Positions 42,595 through 51,091 of a DNA stretch of 64,000 nucleotides are shown here, in pieces. The position numbers were made by a program, and so were the translations under genes. The notes beneath the pieces were generated by a model that saw only the letters and a program-made list of their open reading frames with translations, ran no database searches and had not been told where the DNA came from. The stretch comes from Desulfovibrio sp. (GTDB lineage: Bacteria > Desulfobacterota > Desulfovibrionia > Desulfovibrionales > Desulfovibrionaceae), in contig NZ_JAHZCJ010000001.1 in assembly GCF_019422935.1 (NCBI RefSeq), positions 594,127 to 658,126 of the forward strand, read 5' to 3'. Numbering within the stretch: position 1 is the first letter of the stretch; each line of letters begins with the position of its first letter.

Positions 42595-42816
42595 TTATTC
42601 CGCATCACGCGGTTTTATGGCGGCTATCAGGTCTCTGGCAGCGGTGGCCTTACCCTGAGCGCGCCAAATGGTGATATTGTCAGTTGCCGATTCCATCTCT
42701 TCATGGGCCTCGGCAATTACCGAACTCAGCAAATCAATGATTGCTGTATAGACGCCTTGCCCATTGCATGAGCGAAGCGTTCTTATTGACGCATCCTTTG
42801 AGCTTCGAGCGCTCAT
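42595..42816 (-). CDS. Small protein between portal and scaffold
   Basis: A 73-residue helical protein (MSARSSKDASIRTLRSCNGQ; TAIIDLLSSVIAEAHEEMES). The start overlaps the portal stop (CAATGA), so it is translated with the portal gene. No family recognised. Small proteins in this slot are often head-assembly helpers. Confidence 0.6.
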   Translation of the reverse strand: MSARSSKDASIRTLRSCNGQGVYTAIIDLLSSVIAEAHEEMESATDNITIWRAQGKATAARDLIAAIKPRDAE

Positions 42817-44930
42817 TGCATCGCTCCTTGCGGCGGCATTGCTGCGCCTGGCTGCTGGCCGCCTGGGCCCATTGTGGCTGGAACGGTTTTCGATAGGAGC
42901 ATCAACAACTGCTGCTGGATTTGTTCTGGGGGTAGGCCTTGGTGCTCAAGCTGCTCAACAAGCGCCGATGCCTGGGCCTGAGCTTGGGCCTTGGCCTGGT
43001 CGAGCATCATCTGTTGCTGATACTGCTTTGCCTCGTCATCGGAGCGCAGGAGCCGTTCTGCTGGCAGGTCTGTTTGCTCAAGGGCAACCTCAAGCAGTTC
43101 TTTGGCCTTGAGGTATGGCTCAAAGGCGGGGATTCCGAGATAGCCGATCAGCGCGGGAACCTGCTGTGCGCGCACCTCTTTGGCAATGAGTGATTGGCTT
43201 CCAGAGGCAACCACTTCAAAATCGCCCTTGATGTCCTCGCGCGGGTTCCATTGCATGTTCCAACGGAACATGGCGCGTATGAATGGCGCTACAACGAAAT
43301 CGTCAAAGTCCTTAACGTGATCCTTGAGCAGGATGTTGGACGCGCCCATGAGCATGGAAAGGCCGCTGGCTGTCTTACCTGCGCCCGCGATGTTGCCGTC
43401 GCCCTGATTGAAGCGCGGCGTGGATACCTCGTCACCAACCTGCTGCCAGAAGTTTTGCAGGGCCATGTTGTGTTCAATCGCTGACGGGACTGTTACCGCC
43501 TGGAATGCCTGAGAAAGGTTGATGCCAGACTTGGCGAACAGGAACAGCTTATTGGCGCGCATCTCGTCAACGGATTGAGTGTCGTCAAGAGCCTGCGTGT
43601 TGATTCCATAAATTGGGCCGGAAGAGGCACCAGCATTATCTTGCATGGCCCTGACGGCAGCATTGATGCCGGATTGCGGCGTGCGCAGTTGGTAGGCGAT
43701 ACCCTCAGGCCAAAACGATGAATCGTCGTCTTGGTAGGGATAGAAGTGGTAAGGGATATCTACGCCTTCCAGCGGGTTCACCGAGGCCTTGATAATGGAG
43801 TTGCCGAGAATCCAGATGCAGGAGGAATAAATCTTGGTCATATCCTCTGCGGCAATCTCGACACCAGCAGACGCGAGGTCTTTGCCGGAAAGAAAACCCC
43901 ACCGTTCGTAGACGCGAAACCGCTTTTTAAGTGGCTGGCCGTTGGAAATATTGTCGTCATTGAGCTCGCGCACCTGCACTTCCCAATCAGAAAGCTGCGC
44001 GTCGCCGTCCTCGTTGGCCGCCATGTGGTCTTTGATCAACTCTGCGTTAAATCCTGGGAAGTTTCTCAGGTCGGCCAAATCCTTGTCAGCCATGGTGTGG
44101 ATCTGCCAAACATATCTGAGCTCGGAAGGAAGGCGCGCGCCGGGGTCAGGGTAGATTTCCCAGATGCTCACAGCCTCATGATATGGGCGCAAATCCTGCG
44201 AGTATTCCTGCTCCTTCCACGAAACGTTGCCAGAGGCATCCTTGGTCGGAACGAAGCGTTTTGTAACGACACGCTCGATCAGGGGGCCTTTAAGCACCCC
44301 CATGCCATAGAGACACGAGCTTTTGACTATCGTGCGGCTATTTTGCCGCCAGCTTGGACGGCGTTGGCCGTTTGAGTTGCACTCTTTAAGCTGGTCATCG
44401 ATCACATTTTCCATAGCCTTGGCGCGATCCTGGGCTATTCTGATCCTGGCAGCTTCTGTGTCTGCCTGAGCAAAAGCCTGGTTGTATGCCTGAGCCTGAA
44501 TATTCTGCATGGCCCAAGCGTCAGGGATCACATTTTGTGCCTGTAGCTGCTGCACCATTTCGGCAATGATCTGCTGCGCGACGGGTTCAATCTCGTCCTT
44601 AAGAGCCTCCATTACCACGTCATCAGGGAGCATTGGGTCTGGGGTAGGGGAGATAGACCAGTTCTTCGTGCGCTGCGGGAACAGCAAGTCCATGAGTCTG
44701 GCGGTCATGGTGTTAACCTTGGCCGTCGTCAGGCGATAGAACGCGCGCGAGGTCTTGTTCTTCTTGAGCCGTCTGGACACGTCACCAGGATAGATGCCAC
44801 GATACTGGCGCAAATCGTCAAGCCAACGCTCGTTCACCATTGTGCGAGCGGACTGAGCCTCACTGAACTCAGCCAAAAGCTGAGATGTGAGGTAGCCAAT
44901 GTTCGTGGCTTGCTGCTGTTGTGCGTCCAT
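42813..44930 (-). CDS. Portal protein
   Basis: A 705-residue protein that would form the dodecameric DNA gateway at one capsid vertex. Recognisable landmarks: NERWLDDLRQYRGIYPGDVS near the N terminus; TTAKVNTMTARLMDLLFP; the long stem/wing region with VKSSCLYGMGVLKGPLIERV, HEAVSIWEIYPDPGARLPSE; and YQLRTPQSGINAAVRAMQDN followed by KASVNPLEGVDIPYHF-type residues. The C-terminal 100 residues are a Gln-rich helical barrel (QQQMMLDQAKAQAQAQASAL). Size and motifs fit the large portal of podoviruses related to the T7 supergroup. It starts the head operon after the lysis genes. Confidence 0.85.
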   Translation of the reverse strand: MDAQQQQATNIGYLTSQLLAEFSEAQSARTMVNERWLDDLRQYRGIYPGDVSRRLKKNKTSRAFYRLTTAKVNTMTARLMDLLFPQRTKNWSISPTPDPMLPDDVVMEALKDEIEPVAQQIIAEMVQQLQAQNVIPDAWAMQNIQAQAYNQAFAQADTEAARIRIAQDRAKAMENVIDDQLKECNSNGQRRPSWRQNSRTIVKSSCLYGMGVLKGPLIERVVTKRFVPTKDASGNVSWKEQEYSQDLRPYHEAVSIWEIYPDPGARLPSELRYVWQIHTMADKDLADLRNFPGFNAELIKDHMAANEDGDAQLSDWEVQVRELNDDNISNGQPLKKRFRVYERWGFLSGKDLASAGVEIAAEDMTKIYSSCIWILGNSIIKASVNPLEGVDIPYHFYPYQDDDSSFWPEGIAYQLRTPQSGINAAVRAMQDNAGASSGPIYGINTQALDDTQSVDEMRANKLFLFAKSGINLSQAFQAVTVPSAIEHNMALQNFWQQVGDEVSTPRFNQGDGNIAGAGKTASGLSMLMGASNILLKDHVKDFDDFVVAPFIRAMFRWNMQWNPREDIKGDFEVVASGSQSLIAKEVRAQQVPALIGYLGIPAFEPYLKAKELLEVALEQTDLPAERLLRSDDEAKQYQQQMMLDQAKAQAQAQASALVEQLEHQGLPPEQIQQQLLMLLSKTVPATMGPGGQQPGAAMPPQGAMQ

Positions 44931-44944
44931 ATTCTTTGCTCTCG

Positions 44945-45220
44945 TTAAAAGAATCTGGTGATGATTGCGCCCAAAGCACTGCTTGCGGCTGACACCCCAG
45001 CAAAAATGCCCACAAGTACAGCTTTGCTCCCCGCCTTTTTGCCTTCCTCCCTAGCCCGATCTTCCCGTAGGTCACGGACTTCTGACTCAAGGTCGCGCAT
45101 ACGTTTCCCCTGATCCTTGAGCTGTGTGACCACCACTTCATCGATGCGGGTGTGAAGGGCGTCCATTTTCGTCTCAATACGAGCAAGACGCGACTCGTGG
45201 TCGAAGGCCTCGGAAGACAT
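44945..45220 (-). CDS. Coiled-coil single-span membrane protein of the lysis cassette
   Basis: A 91-residue protein: coiled coil (ESRLARIETKMDALHTRIDE; LKDQGKRMRDLESEVRDLRE) followed by a C-terminal membrane span (KAVLVGIFAGVSAASSALGA). It is encoded next to the holin and endolysin genes, where XhlA-type or spanin-like proteins are usual. A second protein with this plan is encoded in the cargo region at 15613. A role in lysis is likely but the family is not certain. Confidence 0.6.
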   Translation of the reverse strand: MSSEAFDHESRLARIETKMDALHTRIDEVVVTQLKDQGKRMRDLESEVRDLREDRAREEGKKAGSKAVLVGIFAGVSAASSALGAIITRFF

Positions 45221-45222
45221 AA

Positions 45223-45522
45223 TCAGAACCCAAGCCCAAGCATGCCGAGTAGCAGGCGCGAAACGATTTCGAGGGTTGACGGTGGCAATTTGGTATCAGG
45301 CCAATACGTCATGATGATAGAGCGCCCGATCACCTCCCAGCAAAACAGCAGAGAGAGCATCCAGCCGAGGAAGGAGCGCCACAGGCGCAGGAAGCTGGCT
45401 GGTGCACCACTGACCTCTGTTTGATTGATCTGAGATTGCTGCTCGCGCGACGCAGCGCGGTCAGGCCAAACCTTGTCCATAACCTTGCCGCCAAGGCCAA
45501 GTATGCTGTCGATCAGTCCCAT
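45223..45522 (-). CDS. Holin, 3TM family-like
   Basis: A 99-residue protein: MGLIDSILGLGGKVMDKVWP, then DRAASREQQSQINQTEVSGA, two hydrophobic spans (RLWRSFLGWMLSLLFCWEVI and LEIVSRLLLGMLGLGF). This order, with a short amphipathic N terminus, a D-K-x-x-P-D segment and late membrane spans, is that of the GTA_holin_3TM family, which permeabilises the inner membrane for the endolysin. The ATG at 45522 overlaps the endolysin stop (TGATG); a GTG one codon earlier is possible. Confidence 0.75.
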   Translation of the reverse strand: MGLIDSILGLGGKVMDKVWPDRAASREQQSQINQTEVSGAPASFLRLWRSFLGWMLSLLFCWEVIGRSIIMTYWPDTKLPPSTLEIVSRLLLGMLGLGF

Positions 45523-46106
45523 CACAGCCCCCTGACGTAACGGCGCAGGTCAGCAACGCGATTGAGCCAGCCGTTGAGGAACACTTCCTGGCTGGGTTTG
45601 GCTGCCACAAGATCGCGGTAGAACTGCTCACGTTGGTCGAGCATGGCCATGATGATTTTTTCCGTGTCAGCCTGCTGCATGGCCTTGCGAGTTGCCGGGC
45701 CCATAATCCCGTCGGCATCCAACGGCTGCCCGTAGGTAACGCAGGCGTTGTAGCCACGCTGGGCAAATTTCACAGACTGCTTGGGGCCGCTGTTGACGGC
45801 AGCGTCGTAAAGCACGACGGCGGGACGCAAGGGAATGAGGTCGAGTTTGAGGGTATCCCACATCTGCCAACGGAACAGGCTGGCAGCCAAGGATTTAGTC
45901 AGATTGCGAATGGTATTGCGAGTGACGGGCAGGATAACGCCCATGCGCTCAAGGACATCACGCCCCGCCTGAGTGGAGGCAATGTCCGTCAGAAATGCCG
46001 TGGAGACACCAAACTTGGTGAAACCGCCACGGTCTGCGGCATCATCAGATTCGCCGCCTTCCCATGAGAGGGTGAACTTGTGTGCAATGCTGAAATTGTC
46101 GGCCAT
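45522..46106 (-). CDS. GH108 endolysin (N-acetylmuramidase)
   Basis: A 194-residue phage lysozyme that cleaves peptidoglycan glycan strands. The GH108 active-site motif is complete: TLSWEGGESDDAADRGGFTK with catalytic Glu16, then FGVST. The C-terminal half (YNACVTYGQPLDADGIMGPA, then MLDQREQFYRDLVAAKPSQE) is the peptidoglycan-binding part of the family. No signal peptide is seen, so it depends on the coupled holin. It is preceded by AGGAG. It lies between terminase and portal, an unusual but known place for a lysis cassette. Confidence 0.9.
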   Translation of the reverse strand: MADNFSIAHKFTLSWEGGESDDAADRGGFTKFGVSTAFLTDIASTQAGRDVLERMGVILPVTRNTIRNLTKSLAASLFRWQMWDTLKLDLIPLRPAVVLYDAAVNSGPKQSVKFAQRGYNACVTYGQPLDADGIMGPATRKAMQQADTEKIIMAMLDQREQFYRDLVAAKPSQEVFLNGWLNRVADLRRYVRGL

Positions 46107-46204
46107 GGCCTACGCTCCTGTTTGCGGGGAAGCGTAGCATGGGGTTTACAGGGGGACAGACTGGGGAGTATCTGGAGATGGTCTGAGTAGTGTCTGGGGA
46201 TGGG

Positions 46205-46234
46205 TTGACATCTTTTTACAGCATTACCTAGTAA
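46205..46234 (+). promoter_or_regulatory. Promoter of the plus-strand cargo gene
   Basis: A consensus -35 TTGACA (46205-46210), an 18-base spacer and TAGTAA (46229-46234), 13 bases before the AT-rich cargo gene's ATG. It faces away from the surrounding minus-strand late genes, so the cargo gene can be expressed in the lysogen. Confidence 0.55.
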
Positions 46235-46246
46235 ATATGGGACATT

Positions 46247-47116
46247 ATGATTATGAAAAAAGCTGAACTAAAGCAAAAAAATAATTTAATTGAACTTAAA
46301 ACTTTTTTTTGGACAAAAGTTATTGGTTTATGCGCCGTTACGAGCTGTATAATTTATGTTCTAAGTGCGATAATTAGTTTTTTTAATTATATTGAAACAA
46401 AAAATCAAAATGATGTTATAAATAATAATTCACTACATATCGGTGAATTTAAAATTGATACATCAAACATTAATTTTATTAATCTTGATTTAAGTAATGA
46501 TTTAGATAAAGAAGTGATTGAAAGATATAATAGTGAAATTATTCTCGACGGTTTATCATTTGAAAATGACCCAGATGAATTTTTTTCAAGGAGAAATAAA
46601 GATCTATCTTTGAAAATAACTAATACTGGTAACGTCGCATTGCGTGATATTACAATTGACTTCATATTTAGTGAAGATTTGTGCGGAATTATAAACGATT
46701 ATTTTGAGAATCGTCTTTTCAAAATTGGTTTGAGTATTTCAAAAGAAGAAATTATTTACTCAAATAAAAAATTTTATTCGACATATATTTTTTTGCTTAA
46801 GCCTAATCTTGGCTATGGTGTGCCCAGTTTTTATTCTGAATACGTCTCTATTTTGCAAAAGGGAGATGTATTTGAGTATAAAATCCCCCAGAGGGTTTGC
46901 TTATTGTTTGGCTTGCTACGGATTGTCAGTGACCACATGAAAAATATGGACAACGGATTTAATGGCATGATTAAATTAAGAGTTAGCTATATAGATGAAA
47001 AAAATAATTTTAAGAATTTATATTTTGATTTTTTTAATAAAAATAATCTGACATCACAATACGCAACTTTTGATGGTAGTCATATTATTACTCTTCTGCC
47101 AATCCTCAAAAATTGA
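46247..47116 (+). CDS. AT-rich membrane-anchored protein, moron inserted in the late operon
   Basis: A 289-residue protein with one N-terminal membrane span (residues 26-47, KVIGLCAVTSCIIYVLSAII) and a long extracytoplasmic or cytoplasmic body rich in Asn, Ile, Phe and Lys (DLSLKITNTGNVALRDITID, an Ig/adhesin-like beta stretch). It is far more AT-rich than the flanking genes and is transcribed against them from its own TTGACA promoter. These are the marks of a lysogenic-conversion or superinfection-exclusion moron. No family recognised. Confidence 0.7.
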   Translation: MIMKKAELKQKNNLIELKTFFWTKVIGLCAVTSCIIYVLSAIISFFNYIETKNQNDVINNNSLHIGEFKIDTSNINFINLDLSNDLDKEVIERYNSEIILDGLSFENDPDEFFSRRNKDLSLKITNTGNVALRDITIDFIFSEDLCGIINDYFENRLFKIGLSISKEEIIYSNKKFYSTYIFLLKPNLGYGVPSFYSEYVSILQKGDVFEYKIPQRVCLLFGLLRIVSDHMKNMDNGFNGMIKLRVSYIDEKNNFKNLYFDFFNKNNLTSQYATFDGSHIITLLPILKN

Positions 47117-47127
47117 ATATGTTGTAA

Positions 47128-47334
47128 TTATATGCTATATCTCCAGCACTGCAACGTTGCGGCCTCCGCACTATATCTCACCCTGCGCCTGTCGCCCTCA
47201 ACAGCGATTGGCGCACCTCGTTTGACCCAGGCTTTAACGGTCTTCTCACCCACGCCCATTTCCTCGCAGATTTCAGCCATGTTGCGCAGTATCTTTGGCA
47301 CATAGCTGATTTGCAGCATCTTTTCCGTCTCCAT
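47128..47334 (-). CDS. Small helix-turn-helix protein next to the terminase region
   Basis: A 68-residue protein. NMAEICEEMGVGEKTVKAWV followed by KRGAPIAVEGDRRRVRYSAE is a MerR/excisionase-like winged-helix signature with the R-G-x-P-I turn seen in Nu1-type and phage DNA-binding proteins. GGAGGATATTAGGC precedes the ATG. It is separated by two bases from the next gene in the packaging operon. It could help recognise packaging DNA or regulate late genes. Confidence 0.65.
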   Translation of the reverse strand: METEKMLQISYVPKILRNMAEICEEMGVGEKTVKAWVKRGAPIAVEGDRRRVRYSAEAATLQCWRYSI

Positions 47335-47336
47335 GC

Positions 47337-47993
47337 CTAATATCCTCCTATTTCATCGGCAGGCGCACCAGCCAATGATTCTCGATCTTCCCATTCTGAC
47401 ATGGCGTTAAGGTCAATCTCGGCCAACGCAAAATACAGTGCGGCAGCCGCCGGGTAATCAGTCGGCTTGTCTGTCATATCCTCAGCTTGCATTTTCCCGA
47501 TGGCATTCGCCCCTTCGCAATCCTTGCCAAGGAAGAGAGTCTTTTCTGAAAGCGTCCGGCGCTGCACCAGGGCGTGGTAAAATGCCATCAGCCCTTCACC
47601 CTTGCCATGCCACCCCTGCGGATCGTCAAATCTGATCATAGGCTTGCGCGCCCTGCGCCGCTCATCGTTCTTGTCATCGAGCATGAAGGCGCGTGTATCC
47701 GAAAGCGGCGTGGCCCATGAGCGCACGACGAAGGTCATCGTATAAAGCTCGACAAAGTCTACGAGCTTGCTCACATCGGCGCTGTATTGCTCTGCCAGCA
47801 AGCGCACGTCGTGGCGCCCGCCAAGGACGTTCTGACGCGAGCGTGATTCACCCAGAACCGTAACGCAGCCATTTCGGTTCCCGCACGGCCAAACAAGGCT
47901 CCCAACCGTCCTGCGGTAGGAAATGCCTGTTTCCATATCGCACAAGTATCGCTGACGAGTGACCACGTCTGTGAGACATTTCAGCCATGCCAT
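47337..47993 (-). CDS. Phage protein between terminase and lysis genes, unknown function
   Basis: A 218-residue protein starting MAWLKCLTDVVTRQRYLCDM behind GGAGG. Features: ETGISYRRTVGSLVWPCGNR; AEQYSADVSKLVDFVELYTM; TRAFMLDDKNDERRRARKPM; GKDCEGANAIGKMQAEDMTD. No enzyme motif is evident. It is co-transcribed with terminase (13 bases downstream of its stop). An upstream open stretch overlaps the terminase end and lacks a ribosome site. Confidence 0.55.
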   Translation of the reverse strand: MAWLKCLTDVVTRQRYLCDMETGISYRRTVGSLVWPCGNRNGCVTVLGESRSRQNVLGGRHDVRLLAEQYSADVSKLVDFVELYTMTFVVRSWATPLSDTRAFMLDDKNDERRRARKPMIRFDDPQGWHGKGEGLMAFYHALVQRRTLSEKTLFLGKDCEGANAIGKMQAEDMTDKPTDYPAAAALYFALAEIDLNAMSEWEDRESLAGAPADEIGGY

Positions 47994-48006
47994 ACCCCAA
48001 TTCCTC

Positions 48007-49476
48007 CTAAGAAAGGTCCATGCCTTCGCTAACGCCGCCGCCGGATTGCAGCAGTTCTTCGAGGGCATCTACTGTTACGTCCACTTGGTCATCGTGTTGA
48101 TGCGTCATGGCTGGTGAAAAAGCGGCAAGCTCGCTTATGTACGGCGTCAACCATGGCGCGCTTTCGGCAGATTCAGGCACCCATAATTGCCCTGCGCGGA
48201 TGAAGGACAGGACGTTATTGACCCTGCTTACCTTGTCTGTGCTGCGCTGCTTGGCAATGATCGGGATGTCCCGCAGGGCTGTTTTGCGCCTGAGTCCTTG
48301 AATCAGACCCGTTCCACTGGCCTTGTCTTCGATAACGGCACCACGAATGCGTGGGCGCTTTGGCCCTTTGGGCCTGTGGCTTTCAAGGAACTCGATAGCC
48401 AATGGTTCAAGGTCTGGCACCTCCCATTTGCCGCGCAGGAGGTCGAGGAGGTAGACGTTGATTCCAGCCAGCCCCCAAAAGCTCATCACTGAAAAGTCGT
48501 TTGTCTCTGCTGCTTTCAGGGCGGTATCAAAGACGTACAGAACGGTATGCACCTCTGGCAGCACAGAGTATTGCTGCACCCAGGGCGTCTTGATCATGGC
48601 GCCGCCCGCAGGTGTGGGGCACTGCTGATACTGCGCGCTGAACGTGTATGGGTCTTTCTCCTTGAGCTTCAGGAGCGATTCCAAACTTTCCTTCTCTTCC
48701 CAGTAGCTGCGCTCGTCTGGCGTGTCCTCGTCCAAGACCGCTTTGATCTCGATATGCGTGAAATCCACGGCCAGGTCGCCAGATATGGCATGAGCCGCCG
48801 GATCATCCTCATGGAGCCGCTGCATAATCATGATGATCGGCGTGTGATCCGCTGTAGCCCGACGGCTGCGGATTGTGCCTGTCAGCTTGCGGTTAACGGT
48901 CTGACGCTTTGCCTTGCTCCAGATGTCGTCGGCTTTGAGCGGGTCATCGATGATGATTGCGCCGGTGAACCCCGGGCGAATGTAGCCAGCACGGAAGCCA
49001 GTGACCTGGCCGCCGGAACTCGTGGCATACAGGCCGCCAGTGGTGCGTCCCATGATCTCAAGGTTCCAACGGTTCTTGGCTCTGCTGTCGTTTTTTACCT
49101 TCCGTGGCCACAACGCCTGAAATTCTTCGAGCGTGACGATTTCGCGTACAGTTTCCGAGTTGAGCAGGGCCAATTCCTTTGAGCCAGAGAGGTGCAGGAA
49201 CCGGCAATACTGGCTGCGCGCGAAGCACCACGCGATAAAGTGGATCACGCCGAGTTCGGTCTTTGTGCCGCCTGGGGGCATGGTTATCAGCAGGTTCTTG
49301 ATCTCACCTCGGTATACAGCCATAAGCGAGTCGGCAATCTGGGCATGATGCCAGTTCACCAGGAACTGCTGACACATCCTGGCCTTGAACATGACCGCAG
49401 AGAACGTAAGCAGGTCTGCTTCACAAGCTTTGCGCAGTTCGTCCAGTTCAACCTCACTCGCCTTGGCAAACAGCAT
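48007..49476 (-). CDS. Terminase large subunit
   Basis: A 489-residue DNA-packaging motor. ATPase: Walker A-like LLITMPPGGTKTELG (about residues 60-75, a GGTKT variant of the usual loop), adenine-binding and coupling region FLHLSGSKELALLNSETVRE, Walker B GAIIIDDP with PLKADDIWSKAKR after it. Nuclease: YVFDTALKAAETNDFSVMSF, RGAVIEDKASGTGLIQGL and the final HDDQVDVTVDALEELLQ, which supply the acidic metal-binding residues. Overlaps the small-subunit gene (TGATG). Length and motifs are those of the short terminases of podovirus and related phages. Confidence 0.9.
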   Translation of the reverse strand: MLFAKASEVELDELRKACEADLLTFSAVMFKARMCQQFLVNWHHAQIADSLMAVYRGEIKNLLITMPPGGTKTELGVIHFIAWCFARSQYCRFLHLSGSKELALLNSETVREIVTLEEFQALWPRKVKNDSRAKNRWNLEIMGRTTGGLYATSSGGQVTGFRAGYIRPGFTGAIIIDDPLKADDIWSKAKRQTVNRKLTGTIRSRRATADHTPIIMIMQRLHEDDPAAHAISGDLAVDFTHIEIKAVLDEDTPDERSYWEEKESLESLLKLKEKDPYTFSAQYQQCPTPAGGAMIKTPWVQQYSVLPEVHTVLYVFDTALKAAETNDFSVMSFWGLAGINVYLLDLLRGKWEVPDLEPLAIEFLESHRPKGPKRPRIRGAVIEDKASGTGLIQGLRRKTALRDIPIIAKQRSTDKVSRVNNVLSFIRAGQLWVPESAESAPWLTPYISELAAFSPAMTHQHDDQVDVTVDALEELLQSGGGVSEGMDLS

Positions 49477-50039
49477 CAGTCGTCATCTCCAGAGAGGTTC
49501 CCGGCCAGCACCGCGCGTACAACGCTGTCAGGCGTGGGGGCTGCAACGGGGGCAGAAACAGCATCAGCAGCAGCGCCAGCCTTGGCCTCAGTCTGCTGAG
49601 TGACTGTGACCGTGGTCTGCGGAGCAGGAGCATGCACCGAGGGTGCAAGGTTCTTGCGCGCCCGGGAGAGGGTCTCAATGTCGTCGGGGCATGTCGCTTC
49701 CATGGCCAGAGCAATAGCCCGGTCTGCCAGTGCTATATCCAGCGATGCCAGCATTCCCTCAGCCTGTAACCGCTCCTGCACGACCGTTTGCAAGGTGTGA
49801 CGCATACGCAAGGGCAACTCTTGCGTTTGCATTTCTACAGCGGCAATTTCTTTGACTGCCGCAACTTTTCGGGCGGCGAGCTCTTGCATTTGCCCCTGAA
49901 TCCAGCCCTCAGACTTTGCACGCCGGGACACGCTGCTGACGTTGACGCCAAACTTCTTTGCCACATCGCCTAAGCTGATCCCACGCACCTCGTATTCTGC
50001 TTTGGCGGCCTGCCACTGATCTTCTGAAAGCCTAGCCAT
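49476..50039 (-). CDS. Terminase small subunit
   Basis: A 187-residue protein. The N terminus (MARLSEDQWQAAKAEYEVRG; SLGDVAKKFGVNVSSVSRRA) is a homeodomain-like helix-turn-helix for recognising packaging sites. A helical oligomerisation core follows (MQELAARKVAAVKEIAAVEM), then an Ala/Pro/Thr-rich tail (APAPQTTVTVTQQTEAKAGA). The ATG at 50039 has a GGAGATC site; the longer frame upstream overlaps a separate small gene. It directly precedes and overlaps the large subunit gene. Confidence 0.8.
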   Translation of the reverse strand: MARLSEDQWQAAKAEYEVRGISLGDVAKKFGVNVSSVSRRAKSEGWIQGQMQELAARKVAAVKEIAAVEMQTQELPLRMRHTLQTVVQERLQAEGMLASLDIALADRAIALAMEATCPDDIETLSRARKNLAPSVHAPAPQTTVTVTQQTEAKAGAAADAVSAPVAAPTPDSVVRAVLAGNLSGDDD

Positions 50040-50181
50040 GCTGGGGATCTCCAAGGCTCTGTTTGGCGCTGTCACCGTCGCTGATGTCAGGCTCTGGCCC
50101 TGTCCAAAGCTCTGCGGCAAACAAAGCGGAAACAACCAGGCACAGGATGAATAGGGCGATGAGGAACGGTTCTCTCAGCAT
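50032..50181 (-). CDS. 49-residue membrane protein
   Basis: MLREPFLIALFILCLVVSAL, FAAELWTGPEPDISDGDSAK, then QSLGDPQHG. A short N-terminal membrane span (residues 5-23) with a polar acidic tail. GGGAG lies seven bases before the ATG, and both ends overlap genes on the same strand (RusA stop, terminase small-subunit start), so it is a genuine coupled gene. Function unknown; it may be a small inner-membrane effector. Confidence 0.65.
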   Translation of the reverse strand: MLREPFLIALFILCLVVSALFAAELWTGPEPDISDGDSAKQSLGDPQHG

Positions 50182-50720
50182 AGCAAAGCTCCCTGGCCAG
50201 AAGTGCCGGCCGTTTTCTTGCGAGAGGCTTTCTGCCTTTCACCGGGGATGCAGTAGCTGTCTGGGCTCAATTCCTGAATCTCAATTTCCCAACGTGGCGT
50301 GCCGTCGGTGTAGTATTTGCCTGTGCCGCTGAGGTAGCCCACAACGAGGGAGTCGTCCCGCCAGATAGCCATCTGGGTTATGCAGTCCTGGATCTGCTTG
50401 AGAAAGTTGTCCATGTCGGGCTTGGTGATGGGGCGAACAATGTGTTTCAGGGCCGCAGCGTGAAACTCACTGTTTGTGCCATTGAACCAATCAGGCGCAT
50501 TCTTTTGCACAGGCAGGAAGACCTTCACCCCAAGCATGACCGAGCAGTTTATCTGCCGCACTGGCTTATGCTGAGCCAAGAACGCCTTGATGGTCTCCTC
50601 GTTGCTTACCTGCTCCTTCTTCTTGTGGGCATTGCCGCGCACCTTGCCGTTGCCGAGCTTGATAGCGCCGACGGCGGTTCGCATTTGTGCGGTGGGCTTG
50701 ATGGGGATGACAAATTTCAT
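50175..50720 (-). CDS. rusA: RusA-family Holliday-junction resolvase
   Basis: A 181-residue endodeoxyribonuclease that cuts branched DNA before packaging. The RusA signature is present: HIVRPITKPDMDNFLKQIQD with the catalytic aspartates, followed by AIWRDDSLVVGYLSGTGKYY. The C-terminal tail is basic (RQKASRKKTAG). The start MKFVIPIKPTAQMRTAVGAI at 50720 overlaps the upstream stop (CAATGA) and has GGGAG before it. Replicative place between the helicase-loader-like gene and terminase is usual for temperate phages. Confidence 0.88.
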   Translation of the reverse strand: MKFVIPIKPTAQMRTAVGAIKLGNGKVRGNAHKKKEQVSNEETIKAFLAQHKPVRQINCSVMLGVKVFLPVQKNAPDWFNGTNSEFHAAALKHIVRPITKPDMDNFLKQIQDCITQMAIWRDDSLVVGYLSGTGKYYTDGTPRWEIEIQELSPDSYCIPGERQKASRKKTAGTSGQGALLC

Positions 50721-51091
50721 TGCACGGATCTCCCGCACTGGTGCCGGATAATCTTAAGTTCTTCCTGCGCCGCATGGTCTCCACGAATGGCGGCGACAAC
50801 CAACATTCCCAGCCCTGGCGTTTTGTCTTCTGGCGGCTCAGGTAGCGCGACCAAGGACTGCGCGGGCCTGCTGGACTCATACACGCTGATGATATCCGCA
50901 GGGCAGGGGAAGAACTTTGAGCGTTGCAGGTGCAGCTTGCAGGCAGCGGCAAAATCCGCGTCGGAGATGCCAGCACACAGATCCGTCCAATTTTCGACCA
51001 ACAAGGGGAGCTCGTCCTTAGCGTCCAGGGGATGCCGATAGAGAACCGACATCTTGCCCAATTCCAATGCGACTATTTGTGCCGTAGCCAT
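50717..51091 (-). CDS. Replicative helicase loader/inhibitor-like protein
   Basis: A 124-residue protein: MATAQIVALELGKMSVLYRH, LPLLVENWTDLCAGISDADF, AAACKLHLQRSKFFPCPADI. The pattern (a short N-terminal helix pair, then W-x-x-x-L-x-x-I-x-x-x-x-F and a P-x-x-x-D-I segment) resembles the helicase loader/inhibitor proteins of the G39P type encoded after O-like genes. GGAGGATCGCAGATA precedes the ATG. It overlaps the end of the O-like gene by about 75 bases. Confidence 0.55.
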   Translation of the reverse strand: MATAQIVALELGKMSVLYRHPLDAKDELPLLVENWTDLCAGISDADFAAACKLHLQRSKFFPCPADIISVYESSRPAQSLVALPEPPEDKTPGLGMLVVAAIRGDHAAQEELKIIRHQCGRSVQ

